A stretch of 60,821 nt of DNA, taken from the NCBI GenBank assembly GCA_944321885.1, contig CALUNB010000008.1:1-60821 (forward strand), given 5' to 3'. This DNA comes from an uncultured Bacteroidales bacterium. GTDB taxonomy: Bacteria > Bacteroidota > Bacteroidia > Bacteroidales > P3. How positions within the stretch are numbered: position 1 is the first letter of the stretch; every line of letters starts with the position of its first letter. Below, in pieces: positions 53,824-60,821 of the stretch. The translations under genes were made by a program, and so were the position numbers. Under the pieces are notes generated by a model. It was not told the origin of the DNA. It was given only the letters and a program-made list of their open reading frames with translations, and did not search any database.

Positions 53824-54229
53824 GGGGTGCCGTTGCCAAAATGGTTTTAAGCTTGTACCCGGTCTGTTCGTTGACCGTGTTGACCGCGTCCATCACCCGT
53901 ACCAGATACTGTACCGGAACCGTGCGGTCGACCCGCAAGACGATGGTGGCTTCGGGATTGGCCGCCGTCAAACGGTTGATGGCGGACTCCAAACCGGGAC
54001 CGTCCACCAAGGTCTGTTCCACGAAATACTGGTATTGTGCGTTGATATAGATGGTATAATTCTGCTTGGCCATCGTCTTGCTGTTGCTGTTGGGCAAAAG
54101 CAGCTTGATGGCATTGGGACTGACCATCGTGGACAATAGGATGAAAAAGATAAGCAAGAGGAAAACCAAATCGGACATGGAAGCCGAACTGAAATTCAAA
54201 TCTTGCTTGTAACGTGATTTCAATGCCAT
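53816..54229 (-). CDS. exbD: Biopolymer transport protein ExbD
   Basis: Motor subunit of 137 residues with one helix carrying the proton-relay aspartate in SASMSDLVFLLLIFFILLSTMV, followed by a periplasmic domain (LLLPNSNSKT, ATIVLRVDRTVPVQYLVRVMDAVNTV). Between exbB (53 bp upstream) and tonB (8-bp overlap). Confidence 0.94.
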   Translation of the reverse strand: MALKSRYKQDLNFSSASMSDLVFLLLIFFILLSTMVSPNAIKLLLPNSNSKTMAKQNYTIYINAQYQYFVEQTLVDGPGLESAINRLTAANPEATIVLRVDRTVPVQYLVRVMDAVNTVNEQTGYKLKTILATAPHE

Positions 54230-54282
54230 TTTCCGTTGTGTTTGAGGTTAGCAGGGACCGGACCCGGACGAGAAATCCGGAA

Positions 54283-54981
54283 TCAGTTTTCCGGTTCGTT
54301 CAGCAAATCCATGAAATCGGCCGAACGGCTTTCGAACACATGGGTAGCTTGCCCGATTCGCGAAACGATGACATTGTAACAGATATAGGCGATAATCCCC
54401 ACAATCAAACCGGCTACCGTCGTCACCATGGCTTGGTACATACCGTTCGCCAAGGTCCCCACTTCGATATTGTTTCCCTTGGAAGCCATGTCGAAAAAGA
54501 CACGGACCATTCCCGTCACGGTTCCCAGGAAGCCTAACATCGGGGCGGCTCCGGCCGTGGTGGAAAGCCAACCCACATGCCGTTCCAAACGGGCCACTTC
54601 CAAGTTCCCCGCATCTTCCATGGCCGACTTGATGTTTTCTACCGGCTTACCGATACGGTCTATCCCCTTCCCGATGATGCGGGCCGTGGGGGTATCGGTG
54701 TTGTAGCACAGGGTCTTGGCCGAATCCAAGTGTCCGCCAAGGATATAGTCGCGGATGGAATACATCAAACCCGAATCGTCGCGGGAGGCCTTGGAAATCA
54801 CCACCCAGCGTTCCACGAACACATAGATGGAGAGCAACAACAACAGCACGATGGGAATCATGATCCAGCCCCCTTTGATGGCAAGCTCCATGATAGGGAG
54901 CTTTTCCCGCGTTTGGACCACGGCGGCAGCCGCATCCATCATGGCGGCGGTATCCACGGTTTGGGCAATCTGTAAAAGCAT
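54283..54981 (-). CDS. exbB: MotA/TolQ/ExbB proton channel family protein
   Basis: Channel subunit of 232 residues. Three helices: GGWIMIPIVLLLLLSIYVFVE near residue 37, TTAGAAPMLGFLGTVTGMVRVFF and NGMYQAMVTTVAGLIVGIIAYICYNVIV. The middle segment APMLGFLGTVTGM is the family signature. First gene of exbB-exbD-tonB-metallophosphoesterase. A -7 variant TATCTTCG lies on the complement of 55010-55017, leaving a leader of about 25 nt. Confidence 0.94.
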   Translation of the reverse strand: MLLQIAQTVDTAAMMDAAAAVVQTREKLPIMELAIKGGWIMIPIVLLLLLSIYVFVERWVVISKASRDDSGLMYSIRDYILGGHLDSAKTLCYNTDTPTARIIGKGIDRIGKPVENIKSAMEDAGNLEVARLERHVGWLSTTAGAAPMLGFLGTVTGMVRVFFDMASKGNNIEVGTLANGMYQAMVTTVAGLIVGIIAYICYNVIVSRIGQATHVFESRSADFMDLLNEPEN

Positions 54982-55009
54982 ACGAGTTCTGGTTTTAAAT
55001 TATTTCTTG

Positions 55010-55017
55010 CGAAGATA
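55010..55017 (-). promoter_or_regulatory. Candidate exbB operon promoter (TATCTTCG variant)
   Basis: Minus-strand TATCTTCG followed by C, in the gap between the PCMD gene and exbB. No clear -33 TTTG. Confidence 0.45.
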
Positions 55018-55146
55018 CGGGATTTGGCCGGGTGAAATGGAAATTTCCGACCGAATATTTCACAAGGAAATGTTGAGAAACTTTTCCTCCCCCCTGTTCT
55101 CCAGGAAACGTGTCCTGCGGGGAGCGCGCCCAAACGGAAAAAGGAT

Positions 55147-56118
55147 TCACTCCTCGTAACCGAGATAGAGGTTGTCCACCCGAAGCTCGTTGCCCGCCTC
55201 GCCCCGGTAGGCGCCCAAGTAACCGGAACTGATGAAGATGACCAAATGGGTCGGAGCCGTGCCGGAATCAGCCCAGGCCTTTTCCTCAATCGGGACTTGT
55301 TTGCCTTGGGAATTGGCCGCATAGTAAAGGCTATTCAATCGGCAGCTTTCCGAAAGACGGTGCGTGTCGGCGGGCTGGCCGTATTCGAGTTCCAAGCGGC
55401 AAGCCTTCTTCCAATCCGTGCTTTGGTCTATCAACAGTTCCCCGGTGGCGACCCGTTCGGCACAGATGTGGCCGTTTTCCTCCCAGCGGCGTTGCAACAG
55501 GACGAAAATCTGCGCTTTGTCATACCCTTCATAGACTTCTTCCTTGCGACCCGGGCAATACTGCAACCGGCCCGAATTGCCGATTTTAGCGGCATAGTCG
55601 AACACCAAGCAGGTAGGCCGTTTGGTAAACGGGATGCCCAAATCCACCATCGCGTAGGTGGCGTCCATACTTTCCACCGGCTCCTGGATATGGCCCAAAT
55701 AGATGGCCCCGGCGGTCAAGACCTTCATCCGGACCATGCCCATGACCTTGAAATCCAGTTTTTCCGTGCGCAAAAGGGCGCAATAGCCTCCCTCATGGGG
55801 TTCCGGATAAACGTTGTTATTAGCTTTCGTGACCCCGAACACATGGGCATAGACATTGGAAGAGGCCCAAGGCGAACTCGTGCTTTCATAAGGGACGTTC
55901 CCTTGGAGCGTATCCGATTCGGCAACGGCATAGACCGGCCTCAAAGTGCCACCCACGATGGCCGATTCCTTGATTTCACGCACCAGCCAGTTCTCGAAAT
56001 CCCCGTAAGGAACCGGTTCCAACCGCAATTCCTGGGCGCAAAGCCCGAAGGGGAAAAGCAAAAGTCCGGACATCCATGGACACAACGCAAGATGCCGGGT
56101 CAGAAAACACGTTTTCAT
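55147..56118 (-). CDS. PCMD domain-containing exported protein
   Basis: Exported protein of 323 residues with a signal peptide (LCPWMSGLLLFPFGLCAQ). The mature part has PVPYGDFENWLVREI, ESTSSPWASSN, GAIYLGHIQEPVESMD, MVDLGIPFTKRPTCLVFDYAAKIG and the terminal ELRVDNLYLGYEE. These match the PCMD (putative carbohydrate metabolism domain, PF13201) layout of Bacteroidota surface proteins. No neighbouring SusC/D genes are present. A perfect -7 box TATCTTTG lies on the complement of 56236-56243; the leader of about 115 nt contains the palindrome TCCTGCCA-CA-TGGCAGGA (56153-56170). Confidence 0.82.
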   Translation of the reverse strand: MKTCFLTRHLALCPWMSGLLLFPFGLCAQELRLEPVPYGDFENWLVREIKESAIVGGTLRPVYAVAESDTLQGNVPYESTSSPWASSNVYAHVFGVTKANNNVYPEPHEGGYCALLRTEKLDFKVMGMVRMKVLTAGAIYLGHIQEPVESMDATYAMVDLGIPFTKRPTCLVFDYAAKIGNSGRLQYCPGRKEEVYEGYDKAQIFVLLQRRWEENGHICAERVATGELLIDQSTDWKKACRLELEYGQPADTHRLSESCRLNSLYYAANSQGKQVPIEEKAWADSGTAPTHLVIFISSGYLGAYRGEAGNELRVDNLYLGYEE

Positions 56119-56508
56119 ATAGTTCCGGTTTCAAAAAGCTTCCTGGAAACCTTCCTGCCACATGGCAGGATGCGAGGATTCCACCATAAGCGTTCCCAAA
56201 AGCCGCCCAAATTAAGCAAATTCCTGACATCATGCCAAAGATATCAACAAAAAAACGTGAAAACACGACCAAAGCCTCTAAAAACACTTGATACCAAGCA
56301 AAAATTTGTTCCAGATTCTTTTCCAATCAACATCCACTCTGCCCGGATTTCCAATCCACCCATCTCAAAACCCGGATTCCGAACCCGGAAATTGTCCGAA
56401 CCAAGAAGCTATTGCAATTCTAATCCGAGGCTGTTACTTTTGTTCCTTACAGGGAATGTACCGCCATGCGAAATGGCCCCCACGCCCCCGAACTTCAAAG
56501 CAAACGCC
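56119..56508. promoter_or_regulatory. Divergent intergenic region, PCMD gene versus acetyltransferase
   Basis: Minus strand: perfect -7 box TATCTTTG (complement of 56236-56243) for the PCMD gene. Plus strand: perfect -7 box TACTTTTG at 56435-56442, directed at the acetyltransferase. An 18-bp palindrome (56153-56170) lies in the PCMD leader and could be an operator or an RNA hairpin. Nothing else is seen in the 390 bp. Confidence 0.6.
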
Positions 56509-57348
56509 ATGAACCCGGCCCAGGTTATCGGAATAAAACCCGTACACGATACGGAATCAGAAGAATTCCGCAGAATCTATGACTTATACCGCCAAATTTT
56601 CACCTTGGAGGAAGAGACCGAAAGTTTCGAAGGACTTTGCGAGAGCATGGCTTTGAACGGGAACCCCAGCCTTCTCCGCCAATACGGTCCTTTCCAGGAA
56701 ATTTGGTTATCGGCCCGGACCTCCGGGAAGGAAACCGTCGGAGGTGCTGATTTCCATGTTTTTGCCATTCCCGCTTTGGACTGTGCCACTGTCCACGTCA
56801 CCTACCTCTTCACCGATACCCGCTACCGGAAAAACGGTATCGGATCGGCCTTGCTGCAAAGCATCGAGGAAGAAGCCCGATATTGGATTGCCCGACAGGG
56901 GTTCCCTTCGAACTATCCTTTGCATGTTTTCTGCGAGCAGAACGCCCCCGAACGCATGAGCCGGGAAGAATACCACCGGGATGCGGAGACGTCCGGCATC
57001 GATCCCTGCCAACGGCTTATCTGGTGGCACAAAAAAGGGTTCAAACGGCTCGATACCGAATATGTGCAGCCTCCCCTTTTGCCCGGAGGAAAAGCTTGCA
57101 ACACCCTGAGCTTGAACGTGAAGACCCCCAAAAGGCGTTTCCCTTCTGTCATCGTGGCCGAGCACCTGCGCCGCTTCTTCCCTATCGCGGTCTTCAAGGC
57201 CCGGAACGAAAACGACCCGCTTACCGAAAGTATCCTCCGGAAAATCGAATCCACGGAATACATCCCGACTTCCGGCTCCATCAAAAAATACCAAGAACTG
57301 GGCAAGAGGTTCGCTTCCCGACCCGCCCCCTTATCCGGCTCCATCTAA
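56509..57348 (+). CDS. GNAT-family N-acetyltransferase
   Basis: Acetyltransferase of 279 residues. The acetyl-CoA-binding motif is in VTYLFTDTRYRKNGIGSALLQSIEEEAR (RxxGxG/A as RKNGIG), preceded by the beta strand VGGADFHVFAIPALDCATVHV. The C-terminal third (YVQPPLLPGGKACNTLSLNV, VVAEHLRRFF-type) is not in the core GNAT fold. Substrate unknown. The open frame continues far upstream antisense to the PCMD gene; the promoter at 56435-56442 restricts the start to ATG 56473 or 56509, and 56509 is chosen. It converges with the unknown gene 14 bp away. Confidence 0.82.
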   Translation: MNPAQVIGIKPVHDTESEEFRRIYDLYRQIFTLEEETESFEGLCESMALNGNPSLLRQYGPFQEIWLSARTSGKETVGGADFHVFAIPALDCATVHVTYLFTDTRYRKNGIGSALLQSIEEEARYWIARQGFPSNYPLHVFCEQNAPERMSREEYHRDAETSGIDPCQRLIWWHKKGFKRLDTEYVQPPLLPGGKACNTLSLNVKTPKRRFPSVIVAEHLRRFFPIAVFKARNENDPLTESILRKIESTEYIPTSGSIKKYQELGKRFASRPAPLSGSI

Positions 57349-57362
57349 ACCAGGTCCAAAAT

Positions 57363-59105
57363 TCAACAGCCGAGGTGCCGCGCTGCGTCTTCCTCCCGTA
57401 TTTCCGAGCTGGGTTTGCAGAGAAACAGATCGAAGTCTTTCTTTTCCGGGTCGTTGCCGAGCAGGATTCCCGCCGCTTCCAATTCGCCATGGTCGTTCCT
57501 GGCACCGATGACCCGGACATCTTCCCGTGCCAGCAGAAGGAAAAGCGCGGACAAACGGCTCTCGTCCTGTAGTTCTGAACCTAGGCGCACCACATCGGCG
57601 TATGCGGATTTTTCAACGGATTCCCACCGCCTTATGCTGAAATGTGAATCGATGTTTTCCAACAGGCAGGCGGCATCCAGCCCCGGCACTCCGCCCCAAT
57701 CCAGGTTGTCCAAGCCTTTTTCCGGCAAATGCCGACGGACATAATCTTCCGTGTCCTGGTTCATCGCACAGCAAAAATAATACTTGCCGGGGCGGGCATG
57801 GGAAAGGTATCGGGCAATCTTCTCCGTCAGGCAGGCATGGATGTACTCCATCTCCGACTTCTCCTTACAGGCCAGGTTGGCATGTTCGAAAAATACCACC
57901 GTGTCGGCCAATGAAAATTCAGGAGCGGCTTTGTCCGAATGCAGGAACATGGCCCAGACATAACCGGTGAAATAATGGGCATTTTCCGCCACGGCGACTG
58001 CATTTTTCTCAGGCTGCAAATCCTCCAGTTCCAACAAATAATCGAAGGAAGTCTGGTAACGGTAGGCTCCGGCGATCCTTTGGGCAAAGGGCAGGGCCCG
58101 AACATCGAAATCCCCCTTGTAATGGTCCATGTACCAAACCGGATTGCAAATGCGGCCCCGCACGGTGCAAGGCAGACAGAAGTCACCTTGTTTCCGTAAT
58201 ACTTGGCGTATGGGTTCCTTGAACAGGACATATAAGCTGTTGGCTTCGTCCCCGCAACCGTAAATACCTAAGGAATACGTGCCGGCTTCGCTTTTTTCCG
58301 AAGGAACCCAAGTCTGCAGGCTCGGCCCCCACATCAGCCAAGTATAGGTAAAGCCCAAGGCCTGCGCCCAGCGGTATTCTTTTCCGGGATCCCGCTCCGG
58401 ACGTTCCGGTAGCTTGGAGAGCGTGCGGCGGTAATTCTCCATGATGGCTTGCCAGTTCTGTTCATAGCGGTCGTTCAAGCCCACGATTCGGGAAATAGGT
58501 GCCATGTAGCCGTTTTTCACTTCCAGCACGGAACGGAAACGATCCGGTGCCGAATCATTGATCCTCCGCAAGAAACGTCGATGGAAGAAGCTTTTACGAT
58601 TCTCGGACGAATCCGGATCGAACAAATCGAAATAAGCCTTGACCAAACCCTTGAAATTCTCGCTCAGGATATGGGAACAGTTGTCTTTGCTGACCAGAAA
58701 CTCGGCATCCTTACCTTGGCTTTCCCGTTCCCGGTATTCCCTCAGCTTCTTGGAAAACACCTTCCGAAGATTTTTCCAATCGGAGGGCGCCCAAGCTTCT
58801 CCCCGGTTCTGGATGATGGCCATTTCCAAATAAAAACGCATATAAAGCGAGGTGTTGGAACGGCATTTCCAAGCAATCCACGAGGCCTCGCGGAAACCGA
58901 GCCCTTGCCGTGCCAGTATCTTGCGCAACGGACGGACTACCGGGATATAGGCATAGACAATGAACACATACAGTGCCGCAATGACCGCCAAAGTGTCCAC
59001 TAAGATCCCGCACCAGTCTCCCAACCAATGGAAAAACGAGAACAAAGCATCGAACAAGGCTGCGACCCCATCCAGCAGGGTCTGGACAATATATAATTCC
59101 ACCAT
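57363..59105 (-). CDS. Large protein of unknown function with N-terminal membrane segments
   Basis: Not recognised. It has 580 residues. The N-terminus has amphipathic/hydrophobic segments (LLDGVAALFDALFSFFHWLG and GILVDTLAVIAALYVFIVYAYIPVV, about 9-56), then a basic turn (RPLRKILARQGLG) and a soluble remainder of about 520 residues. There is a conserved-looking YSLGIYGCGDEANSLYVLFKEP and a stretch CLPCTVRGRICNPVWYMDHYKGDFDV with several cysteines. I see no Walker, HTH, nuclease or protease motif. A promoter (TACTTTTG on the complement of 59195-59202 with TTTG 20 nt upstream) rules out the longer frame to 59606. The WYL regulator gene lies just upstream in the same direction. Confidence 0.75.
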   Translation of the reverse strand: MVELYIVQTLLDGVAALFDALFSFFHWLGDWCGILVDTLAVIAALYVFIVYAYIPVVRPLRKILARQGLGFREASWIAWKCRSNTSLYMRFYLEMAIIQNRGEAWAPSDWKNLRKVFSKKLREYRERESQGKDAEFLVSKDNCSHILSENFKGLVKAYFDLFDPDSSENRKSFFHRRFLRRINDSAPDRFRSVLEVKNGYMAPISRIVGLNDRYEQNWQAIMENYRRTLSKLPERPERDPGKEYRWAQALGFTYTWLMWGPSLQTWVPSEKSEAGTYSLGIYGCGDEANSLYVLFKEPIRQVLRKQGDFCLPCTVRGRICNPVWYMDHYKGDFDVRALPFAQRIAGAYRYQTSFDYLLELEDLQPEKNAVAVAENAHYFTGYVWAMFLHSDKAAPEFSLADTVVFFEHANLACKEKSEMEYIHACLTEKIARYLSHARPGKYYFCCAMNQDTEDYVRRHLPEKGLDNLDWGGVPGLDAACLLENIDSHFSIRRWESVEKSAYADVVRLGSELQDESRLSALFLLLAREDVRVIGARNDHGELEAAGILLGNDPEKKDFDLFLCKPSSEIREEDAARHLGC

Positions 59106-59397
59106 AAGACACGATTCTAATTCTTGCCATCCGGAAACCCATGGCTTCCCGGATCCGATCTCCGGCAAGGAGATGAACGGCTTGGACAGGAGTTCAAAAG
59201 TACGCAAGAAGACACAAACCGCCAAAAGGCCGGAATCCGGGCAAACGGTGGCTATGGGTTCCATTGAACCTGTGAACGCAGGTCCAATCCGGAGGGTTCC
59301 GGGATGTAGGACAAGGCCGCTCGTTGGCCGACATCCCGTCCGGCTCCTTCGCGGAAAAGGCTGCCCCGTTTCCGATAGAGGCGGCTGCCCGCTGGTT
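59106..59397 (-). promoter_or_regulatory. Promoter region of the unknown membrane-anchored protein
   Basis: The 292-bp gap has a perfect -7 box TACTTTTG on the minus strand (complement of 59195-59202) and TTTG at the ideal distance of 20 nt (complement of 59223-59226). The leader is about 85 nt. No terminator after the WYL gene is evident. Confidence 0.6.
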
Positions 59398-60384
59398 TCA
59401 AATCCGGTTGCGTTCCAAGGCTTGCTGGTAAACGTCATGAAGCCGTTTCCGGAGGCTGAGCGGTTCCAAAACCTCCAGCGAACGGCTCCGGGCAAGCAGG
59501 GCCATGACGAAATCGTTCGTAATCCGGAGCTTGAGGCGGACCACGACATGCCCGTCCGCTTCCGTCTCGGTTTCCTGGCTCGGATGCAGGGGCAAAGAAC
59601 GGACAAAGCTCCCGTCCAGGCTGTCGTACCGGAGCACGATGTCCTCCACCGGATCCCGGATGTCGTTCCAGATACCGTAGCACTCCCGGAACAAGGCCGG
59701 GATATCGATGGCGTTGTTCCGGCGGAACTTCTCGGCTTCGACCACGCGCAAAGCGCTCATCCTGTCTATTGCGAAAGTTTTGATTTTCAAACCAGAGGCC
59801 GATGTTTCCCGGCCTTGGGGATACTGCGCCTCGCGGCCGGCATCGAGCCTATCCCAAGGCACATCGTAGCCCACGGCGTACCAACGGCCTTGGGACTCTT
59901 TCAGAAAATGGGGATTGAGCCTCTTGCGTACGACCTGGTTGCCATGACGGAAAAGTTCATAATCGAACTCTACCGGATGGCATTGGCGGATGGCATCGAG
60001 CAACTCGGGAACACTCACATCGAACTTGGGCCGCCGATGTTCGGCCAAGACGTATTTCTGCACCGTGCTGTCGGCATCGATGGCGCTCAGAAGCTCGAAA
60101 TTCAGCAACAAGGCCTCGTAATCGATGGCACTTTCTTCCTCGTTACCAGCCATGTAGTAGCCTTCATGCACTTTATCGTACCGGATTTTGAAACCGAACA
60201 GTTCTTCGATGCTTTTGAAATCCCGTTGCAGGGTCCGCAGGGAACAACCGGCCGTGTCCGAGAACCGCTCGCGCATGGACCTTTCCACGTAAGCCACCAG
60301 TTCTTGGACCCGGACAGGAGTCCTGCTTCCTCTCAGTTTGTTCACAATCAAAGCCATCCGCCTGATTTGGTTGTCTTTTGCCAT
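59398..60384 (-). CDS. WYL-domain transcriptional regulator
   Basis: DNA-binding regulator of 328 residues. The N-terminal winged helix (MALIVNKLRGSRTPVRVQELVAYVERSMRERF, SLRTLQRDFKSIEELFGFKIRYD) is followed by a WYL ligand-binding domain with the variant motif RWYAVGYDV and RLNPHFLKESQGRW. The C-terminal WCX-like extension includes VVVRLKLRITNDFVMALLAR. The start is fixed by a perfect -7 box TAAATTTG (complement of 60414-60421), which excludes the earlier ATG at 60411. Family members often respond to nucleic acids or nucleotides and control defence or stress genes; whether this one controls the downstream unknown gene is inference. Confidence 0.88.
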   Translation of the reverse strand: MAKDNQIRRMALIVNKLRGSRTPVRVQELVAYVERSMRERFSDTAGCSLRTLQRDFKSIEELFGFKIRYDKVHEGYYMAGNEEESAIDYEALLLNFELLSAIDADSTVQKYVLAEHRRPKFDVSVPELLDAIRQCHPVEFDYELFRHGNQVVRKRLNPHFLKESQGRWYAVGYDVPWDRLDAGREAQYPQGRETSASGLKIKTFAIDRMSALRVVEAEKFRRNNAIDIPALFRECYGIWNDIRDPVEDIVLRYDSLDGSFVRSLPLHPSQETETEADGHVVVRLKLRITNDFVMALLARSRSLEVLEPLSLRKRLHDVYQQALERNRI

Positions 60385-60413
60385 GTATTTTGCCTTTGTG
60401 TCATTTACCATGG

Positions 60414-60421
60414 CAAATTTA
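60414..60421 (-). promoter_or_regulatory. WYL regulator promoter
   Basis: Perfect -7 box TAAATTTG followed by CC on the minus strand. It predicts transcription from about 60410 and a 26-nt leader before ATG 60384. Confidence 0.6.
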
Positions 60422-60821
60422 GGCATGAAAAAACATTCCGCAGAACGACATGTTTTGTCATCCGGCCGCCCTACCTTTGCCCCGTGCCTGTTCCCATAAG
60501 GGCGGCGCACGGCAACAGCCCTCAAGGATGCGTATGGGCAAGGACCCCACGCCTATCGGACGGAAAGTCCGGAAATTGTCGTATCTTTGCAACGCATTTT
60601 CCTGAATTCAGGGAAGATGCGGACATACGGGACACTGAAAAGGCGGTGTGATGTTACGGGCGGACCGGATTCCCGGTTCCTTTTCCATTAAAAGGGAAGC
60701 CCGGGCCATTCCCGCTTGCCAGCCTGCTGAATAGGACACCGCTCTCCTTCCGAGAAGGTTCCTGCTCCGGTCTGGACGGCAAAGAAAAGTGTTCAAGCTT
60801 TATTCCTGCGAACGAATCTGG
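60422..60821 (+). promoter_or_regulatory. Right-edge region with two plus-strand promoters and no visible gene
   Basis: Two perfect -7 boxes point rightwards, TACCTTTG at 60472-60479 and TATCTTTG at 60582-60589, each followed by C. Between and after them I find no open frame with coding character and no recognised RNA. The segment after the first box can form interleaved pairings (GTGC with GCAC, CTGTT with AACAG, around a CCC-ATAA-GGG hairpin). A gene starting beyond 60821 is the likely target. Confidence 0.4.

Noticed and set aside
55246..56508. Upstream extension of the acetyltransferase frame (700 codons in total)
   Set aside because: Antisense to the PCMD gene; the promoter at 56435-56442 lies inside it, so only the 3' part from 56473 or 56509 is coding.
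59106..59606. N-terminal extension of the 580-residue unknown protein
   Set aside because: It would cross a TTTG-20-TACTTTTG promoter and overlap the WYL coding region without family support.
60561..60580. GGACGGAAAGTCCGG resembling part of RNase P RNA
   Set aside because: None of the other conserved RNase P blocks (such as ACAGAGAGCA) are present nearby; it is a short local palindrome.
58960..60651. Plus-strand open frame of 563 codons
   Set aside because: Antisense to the unknown protein and the WYL regulator, with no supporting motifs.
1..60821. CRISPR arrays, tRNA or rRNA genes, transposases, integrases
   Set aside because: Intergenic gaps were read individually; no regular spacer-repeat pattern, cloverleaf or rRNA-like sequence, and no DDE or recombinase motif in any frame was seen.

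Overview
The window comes from a Bacteroidota genome, most likely order Bacteroidales. The evidence is a LpxC-FabZ fusion, an RprXY-type two-component pair, a six-gene Na+-NQR operon, a type IX secretion (T9SS) sorting domain, a PorE-like OmpA/PD40 protein, DUF3098 and PCMD families, and the Bacteroidota promoter signature (-7 box TAnnTTTG with TTTG or TTGG about 19-20 nt upstream) in front of many genes. I see no rRNA, tRNA, CRISPR array, transposase or integrase. Coding density is high and most genes are housekeeping. Genus cannot be fixed from this sequence.

Layout. 0.1-10.6 kb: EamA transporter, argS, dapA with a DUF6913 partner, gpi, clpX, an FtsX-like permease and an XRE regulator. Two copies of a short element with imperfect terminal inverted repeats lie between these genes. 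10.6-11.3 kb: AT-rich non-coding stretch carrying many TTTTGTAAAA-like motifs. 11.3-25.8 kb, all minus strand: lpxC/fabZ, a beta-helix lipoprotein, rprY, rprX, aspartate kinase, a YfcC carrier, a MurB-FolC fusion, uvrA and a small cysteine-rich protein. 25.9-27.7 kb: a third inverted-repeat element, a methyltransferase and a dolichol-phosphate-mannose-synthase-like glycosyltransferase. 28.0-34.1 kb: nqrABCDEF. 34.2-47.0 kb, plus strand: a membrane protein, leuS, a two-component system, ftsX, DUF3098, uppP, a PorE-like protein, a ureohydrolase, efp and lpxD. 47.1-55.0 kb, minus strand: a 1320-residue T9SS cargo protein, a metallophosphoesterase and tonB-exbD-exbB. 55.1-60.8 kb: a PCMD protein, an acetyltransferase, an unknown membrane-anchored protein and a WYL regulator.

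The most interesting locus is 47.1-51.6 kb. The gene for the T9SS surface protein is preceded by two exact 23-bp inverted repeats (51234-51256 and 51487-51509). They flank a segment whose only good promoter points away from the gene. Inversion would place that promoter about 60 nt upstream of the start codon, so this looks like a phase-variable promoter caught in the OFF orientation. The gene plus switch is also bracketed by a 44-bp direct repeat (40/44 identical) copied from the 3' end of the neighbouring metallophosphoesterase gene, as if the whole unit had been inserted there as a cassette.

Other points worth attention are the in-frame MurB-FolC fusion, the inverted-repeat elements next to stop codons, hairpin-shaped bidirectional promoters, and the WYL regulator upstream of an unknown membrane protein. 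Gene functions are inferred from motifs read by eye; no database search was run.
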